DNA from: Hyphomicrobiales bacterium | GTDB lineage: Bacteria > Pseudomonadota > Alphaproteobacteria > Rhizobiales > NORP267 | Assembly: GCA_021775855.1 (NCBI GenBank) | Contig: JAJFGZ010000004.1 | Span: 1 to 64,000, forward strand | Length of the DNA stretch: 64,000 nt | Direction of reading: 5' to 3' | Shown here: one piece after another, positions 60,115 through 64,000 of the stretch | Numbering within the stretch: the first letter of the stretch is position 1 | How the letters are laid out: each line of letters starts with the position of its first letter | The notes under the pieces: model-generated | Told to the model about the DNA's origin: nothing | What the model saw: the letters and a program-made list of their open reading frames with translations, nothing else | Database searches by the model: none | Position numbers and translations under genes: made by a program

Positions 60115-62397
60115 TCATCCGTTGATATTATAGGCGGCCAGTGCAGCCATATTCACCAATTCCGTATCCTGGGCGCCAAGCGGAACGATCTGCACAGATT
60201 TATCGAACCCGACCAGCAGCGGGCCGATAACGGTGGATCCGCCTAGTTCCTGCAGCATGTTGGTGGAAATGCTGGCTGAATGGAATGCCGGCATGATCAA
60301 CACATTCGCAGGCGCGGTCAGCCGGCAGAACGGGTAGGCCGCCATGGCCTTGGCGTTGAGCGCGACGTTTGCAGCCATCTCGCCATCATACTCGAAATTC
60401 ACGTTCCGCTGATCAAGGATCTTGACCGCCTTGCGCACGTGGTCGGCGCGCTCGCCAGCAGGATACCCGAATGTGGAATAGGCAAGCAGGGCCACCCGGG
60501 GTTCGTATCCGAGCCGACGCGAGACACCGGCGGCTTCTTCCGCGATATCCGCCAACTCCTCCGCGCTCGGCATATCGTGAACCGTAGTATCGGCAACCAG
60601 CACCGTGTGCCCCTGCGACAGAATGATCGAGAGCCCGATCACCCGGTGCCCGGGCTTGGCATCGATCACCTTACGGACATCTTTGAGCACCATGGCGTAA
60701 GGCCTGGTGATCCCTGATACAAGCGCGTCGGCATCGCCGGTCGCGACCATGCTGGCTGCGAAATAATTGCGGTCGGTATTGATAAGGCGGGCGCAATCGC
60801 GCAGCAAATAGCCGCGCCGCTGCAGCCGGGCGTATAGGTGGTTGGTATACTCCTCGGTGCGCTCGGAAAGTGCCGCGTTCTGGATCTGGATATCGTCCCG
60901 TTTTTCCAGTCCCAGGTGGGCAATTTGCTCCAGAATCTGTTCCTCACGCCCCACCAGGATCGGCGTACCAAGCCCGGCATTGGTGAACGAATAGGCCGCC
61001 CGAATAACCTGCTCTTCTTCGCCCTCGGCAAAGACCACTCGTTTGGGTTGCCGCCGGACTTTGGAAAATATGCTCTGCAGGGTCCCGGCGATCGGATCCA
61101 GCCGCGCGCTCAGTTGCTCCGTATAGATCTCCATATCCACGATTGGTTTGCCGGCAACGCCGGTTTCCATGGCTGCGCGGGCGACCGCGAGTGGGACCCG
61201 GCTGACAAGGCGCGGGTCGAACGGTGTCGGGATTATATAGTTAGGCCCGAAGCGGGGCCGGGTCCCCTGGGATGCAATCGCCACTTCGTCGGGCACGTCT
61301 TCGCGCGCCAGATCGGCTAGCGCCTGCGCCGCAGCTATTTTCATTTCCTCGTTGATCGCGCTCGCCCGGACGTCAAGCGCTCCGCGGAAAATGTAGGGGA
61401 ACCCGAGCACGTTATTAATCTGGTTGGGGTAATCTGATCGCCCGGTCGCCATAATGGCATCGTCGCGCACTTCGCGCACTTCTTCCGGCGTAATTTCCGG
61501 GTCGGGATTGGCCATCGCGAACACGATCGGGTTTTTGGCCATAGAGGCCACCATTTCCGGCGTGATCGCGCCTTTGACCGAAAGCCCGAAAAACACGTCC
61601 GCACCGTCAATCGCTTCAGCCAGGGAGCGCGCCTTGGTGTCCGACGCGAACGCCGATTTCCATTGGTTCATCCCTTCGGCGCGGCCCTTGTAGATCGGAC
61701 CTTTGGTGTCGCACAGAATGATGTTCTTGCTCGGAAACCCCATCGCCCGGATCAGCTCCAGGCAGGCAATCCCGGCGGACCCGGCGCCGTTGCAGACAAG
61801 CTTGGTTTTCTTGATATCTCGGTTGGTCAGGTCGAGCGCATTGATCAATCCGGCGGCAACAATAATCGCGGTGCCGTGCTGGTCGTCATGAAAGACCGGG
61901 ATATCGGCGAGTTCGCGCAACCGCTGCTCGATGATGAAGCATTCTGGTGCCTTGATATCCTCGAGATTGATGCCGCCAAAGGCTGGCGTCAGATAGCGAA
62001 CACAATTGACGAACTCGTCGACATCCTCTGTGGCCACTTCGATGTCGATCGCGTCGATATCGGCAAACCGCTTGAACAGGGCGGCTTTGCCTTCCATGAC
62101 AGGTTTTGCTGCAAGCGGTCCCAGATTGCCCATACCGAGTATCGCGGTGCCGTTGGAGATGACCGCGACCATGTTGCCCTTGATCGTGTAATCAAACACA
62201 AGCGCCGGATTATCGGCAATCGCCTGAACCGGAACCGCCACGCCAGGGGAATAAGCAAGCGACAGGTCGCGCTGGGTCACCATCGGTTTGGTCGGCCGAA
62301 CTTCCAGCTTGCCTGGCTTGGTGTGGTGATGAAAATGCAGCGCGTCCTGGTCTGTAAATGTTGGCCGGTTTCCCGGTGATTTGAAATCAGTGGCCAT
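60115..62397 (-). CDS. maeB: NADP-dependent malic enzyme with PTA-like C-terminal domain
   Basis: 760 residues. The N-terminal malic enzyme domain (about 1–430) has [52 protein letters not shown]. The C-terminal phosphotransacetylase-like domain (about 435–760, [40 protein letters not shown]) is probably regulatory. It decarboxylates malate to pyruvate with NADPH. Tail is 10 bp from the olsB-like stop. Confidence 0.95.
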   Translation of the reverse strand: MATDFKSPGNRPTFTDQDALHFHHHTKPGKLEVRPTKPMVTQRDLSLAYSPGVAVPVQAIADNPALVFDYTIKGNMVAVISNGTAILGMGNLGPLAAKPVMEGKAALFKRFADIDAIDIEVATEDVDEFVNCVRYLTPAFGGINLEDIKAPECFIIEQRLRELADIPVFHDDQHGTAIIVAAGLINALDLTNRDIKKTKLVCNGAGSAGIACLELIRAMGFPSKNIILCDTKGPIYKGRAEGMNQWKSAFASDTKARSLAEAIDGADVFFGLSVKGAITPEMVASMAKNPIVFAMANPDPEITPEEVREVRDDAIMATGRSDYPNQINNVLGFPYIFRGALDVRASAINEEMKIAAAQALADLAREDVPDEVAIASQGTRPRFGPNYIIPTPFDPRLVSRVPLAVARAAMETGVAGKPIVDMEIYTEQLSARLDPIAGTLQSIFSKVRRQPKRVVFAEGEEEQVIRAAYSFTNAGLGTPILVGREEQILEQIAHLGLEKRDDIQIQNAALSERTEEYTNHLYARLQRRGYLLRDCARLINTDRNYFAASMVATGDADALVSGITRPYAMVLKDVRKVIDAKPGHRVIGLSIILSQGHTVLVADTTVHDMPSAEELADIAEEAAGVSRRLGYEPRVALLAYSTFGYPAGERADHVRKAVKILDQRNVNFEYDGEMAANVALNAKAMAAYPFCRLTAPANVLIMPAFHSASISTNMLQELGGSTVIGPLLVGFDKSVQIVPLGAQDTELVNMAALAAYNING

Positions 62398-62567
62398 AAA
62401 TTATCCGTTGTTTTCCCGCTTGTTATGTCGGCATGAACCTTGGAAGCCGCCCGACAAACCGCTAGATTAAGGCTTGCCAGCCTTGCGGACAAGGTGTGCT
62501 TGCATGCTGGGGTATAGTCCGAAAGATGTATGCTAGGCATATACTGAAAGGTTTTCGAATACTACCA

Positions 62568-64000
62568 ATGCACAATATCAAACAGCCCATGATTGCCGAC
62601 GATACCGACCGCGTTGCGTACGAAGCGGAGCCCTTGGGGGCGAATGCCAAATTGGGAGTCTCCAAAAAAGCAACTGCTGCTGGCAAACCCGCTAAGACCA
62701 AGACAACCCCGATGATGGCCCAGTTCTTCGAGATCAAGGCCAACAACCCGGACAGTTTGCTTTTCTACAGGATGGGCGACTTTTACGAGATGTTTTTTCA
62801 GGACGCTGAAGTGGCGTCCCGCGCGCTCGGTATCGCGCTGACAAAACGCGGCCAGTATCAGGGTCTGGACGTACCGATGTGCGGGGTCCCGGTCCATGCT
62901 GCCGACAACTACCTGCAAAAGCTGATCCGGCTTGGCCACCGGGTCGCGGTCTGCGAGCAGCTTGAAGACCCGGCGGATGCCAAAAAGCGTGGTGCGAAGG
63001 CGGTCGTGCGCCGCGATGTGGTTCGGCTGGTAACGCCTGGAACCCTGACAGAGGATTCATTGCTGGACGCGCGCCGGAATAATTTTCTGGCTGCAGTGGC
63101 GGGTGTCAGGTCCGGTGACAGTGAGACCGCGTTCGCAATCTCCTGGGTCGACCTTTCCACGGGGGCGTTCCATGTGGCTGCGACCGATAAGTCCCGTATC
63201 GCTTCCGATCTGGCGCGCCTGGAGGCCAGTGAAGTTCTTGTGGCCGAACCGCTCTTTGAGGATCCGAATTGGCGTGAACTCTGGATAGACGGGGATCTCC
63301 CTGTCGTGCCGTTGACCACGGATTATTTTAACTCCTCCTCTGCCAAGGCCAGGCTGAGCAAATATTTCAACGTCGCGACGTTGGATAGTTTCGGCGCCTT
63401 CAGCCGCGCCGAGCTCGCCGCCAGCGGCGCCATCATTGCCTATGTGGACGCGACCCAGGTCGGCCAGCAGGCCAGCATTTCACCGCCCCGGCGCGAAAAT
63501 GCCAGCGACGTTATGGAGATCGACCCGGCGACCCGCGCCAACCTGGAACTTTTCCGAACCACAGCCGGCGACCCGCGCGGCAGCCTGTTCGCGGTCGTCG
63601 ACCAGACAGTAACGCCGGCGGGAGCGCGCAAGCTGGCGAGCCGGATGGCAAGCCCGCTGACGCTCCCCGAACGCGTCAACCGGCGCCTCGATGCGGTTTC
63701 CCATTTCACCGATCAGGACGGGTTGCGTGACAAAGTCCGCCGCGATCTGGCGGCATCCGCAGATCTGGCCCGCGCCTTGTCGCGCCTGGCCCTTGGGCGC
63801 GGTGGTCCACGCGATCTCGGCGCGCTGCGAGACGGCATCCGCGCGGGGTCTCTCTTGCGCCAGCATTTCGATCAGGCCCCCGGGCTCGCGCCGCCACCCG
63901 ACGAGTTGGTCAAGCTAATGAGTGATTTGCAGGGTCCGGATCCGGATACGCTCTCAAGATTTGCCGGCACTTTAGGCGCGACGCTGGACGATGAACTACC
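62568..64000 (+). CDS. mutS: DNA mismatch repair protein MutS (N-terminal part, cut by window edge)
   Basis: 477 codons from ATG at 62568 to the window end. The mismatch-recognition domain has MAQFFEIKANNPDSLLFYRMGDFYEMFFQDAEVASRALGIAL (Phe of the FYE motif) and VPMCGVPVHAADNYLQKLIRLGHRVAVCEQLEDP. The connector and part of the core follow (IDPATRANLELFRT). The ATPase domain lies outside. An N-terminal extension of about 48 residues, rich in Ala and Lys, precedes the family core. Divergent from maeB. Confidence 0.95.
   Translation, partial: MHNIKQPMIADDTDRVAYEAEPLGANAKLGVSKKATAAGKPAKTKTTPMMAQFFEIKANNPDSLLFYRMGDFYEMFFQDAEVASRALGIALTKRGQYQGLDVPMCGVPVHAADNYLQKLIRLGHRVAVCEQLEDPADAKKRGAKAVVRRDVVRLVTPGTLTEDSLLDARRNNFLAAVAGVRSGDSETAFAISWVDLSTGAFHVAATDKSRIASDLARLEASEVLVAEPLFEDPNWRELWIDGDLPVVPLTTDYFNSSSAKARLSKYFNVATLDSFGAFSRAELAASGAIIAYVDATQVGQQASISPPRRENASDVMEIDPATRANLELFRTTAGDPRGSLFAVVDQTVTPAGARKLASRMASPLTLPERVNRRLDAVSHFTDQDGLRDKVRRDLAASADLARALSRLALGRGGPRDLGALRDGIRAGSLLRQHFDQAPGLAPPPDELVKLMSDLQGPDPDTLSRFAGTLGATLDDEL

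Overview
The window is a 64 kb stretch of an alphaproteobacterial chromosome that includes the replication origin. The evidence is gene order: parA–rsmG–mnmG–mnmE–rho–hemJ–hemE, then an origin-like region, then ppsR–maf–aroE–coaE–dnaQ–secB. This is the order known around the origin of Caulobacter and relatives. The genus cannot be read from the sequence. GC is high in most genes, TTG and GTG starts are common, and there is no rRNA, no recognisable tRNA, no CRISPR array and no intact transposase.

Region 1 (1–8.4 kb): chromosome segregation, tRNA modification, transcription termination and haem genes, nearly all on the minus strand, with three perfect parS sites (710, 1322, 3740) for ParB. Region 2 (8.41–8.84 kb): the putative oriC, with DnaA boxes, one full CtrA box and an AT-rich palindrome. 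Genes left of it run on minus and genes right of it on plus, so both arms are transcribed away from the origin. Region 3 (8.8–24.6 kb): ppsR-maf-aroE-coaE-dnaQ, secB, fxsA, timA, mltA, smr, the hslV-GNAT-hslU operon, and the histidine block hisB-(DUF2628)-hisH-hisA-hisF-hisE followed by coaA.

Region 4 (24–35 kb): housekeeping genes (nth, an Ada-type regulator/repair protein, gpmA, dapB, two tandem DUF1330 genes, pyrF, a PmtA-like methyltransferase, dnaJ, dnaK). A sigma-32-type promoter lies before dnaK and a strong hairpin lies between dnaK and dnaJ. Region 5 (35–46.5 kb) is accessory: an acyl-CoA dehydrogenase, SRPBCC proteins, an ArsR module with two identical palindromes, an MFS transporter, and a TetR–AlkB module divergent from an NAD(P)-binding protein and a DUF1772 protein, with three TTGACAnnnTGTCAA operators between them. 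It ends in a loosely packed, AT-richer island (42.8–46.5 kb) with two families of direct repeats and four unrelated small genes. Region 6 (46.5–64 kb) returns to core genes: grpE, hrcA, rph, rdgB, hemW, an LpoA-like lipoprotein, rsmI, yraN, gshB, comM, a hybrid histidine kinase, an OlsB-like acyltransferase, maeB and the start of mutS.

The signals most worth following up are the CtrA/DnaA origin, the parS cluster, the two divergent promoter regions with repeated operators, hrcA with an apparent ATT start, and the repeat-flanked island. I did not find a clearly new multi-gene defence or metabolic system.
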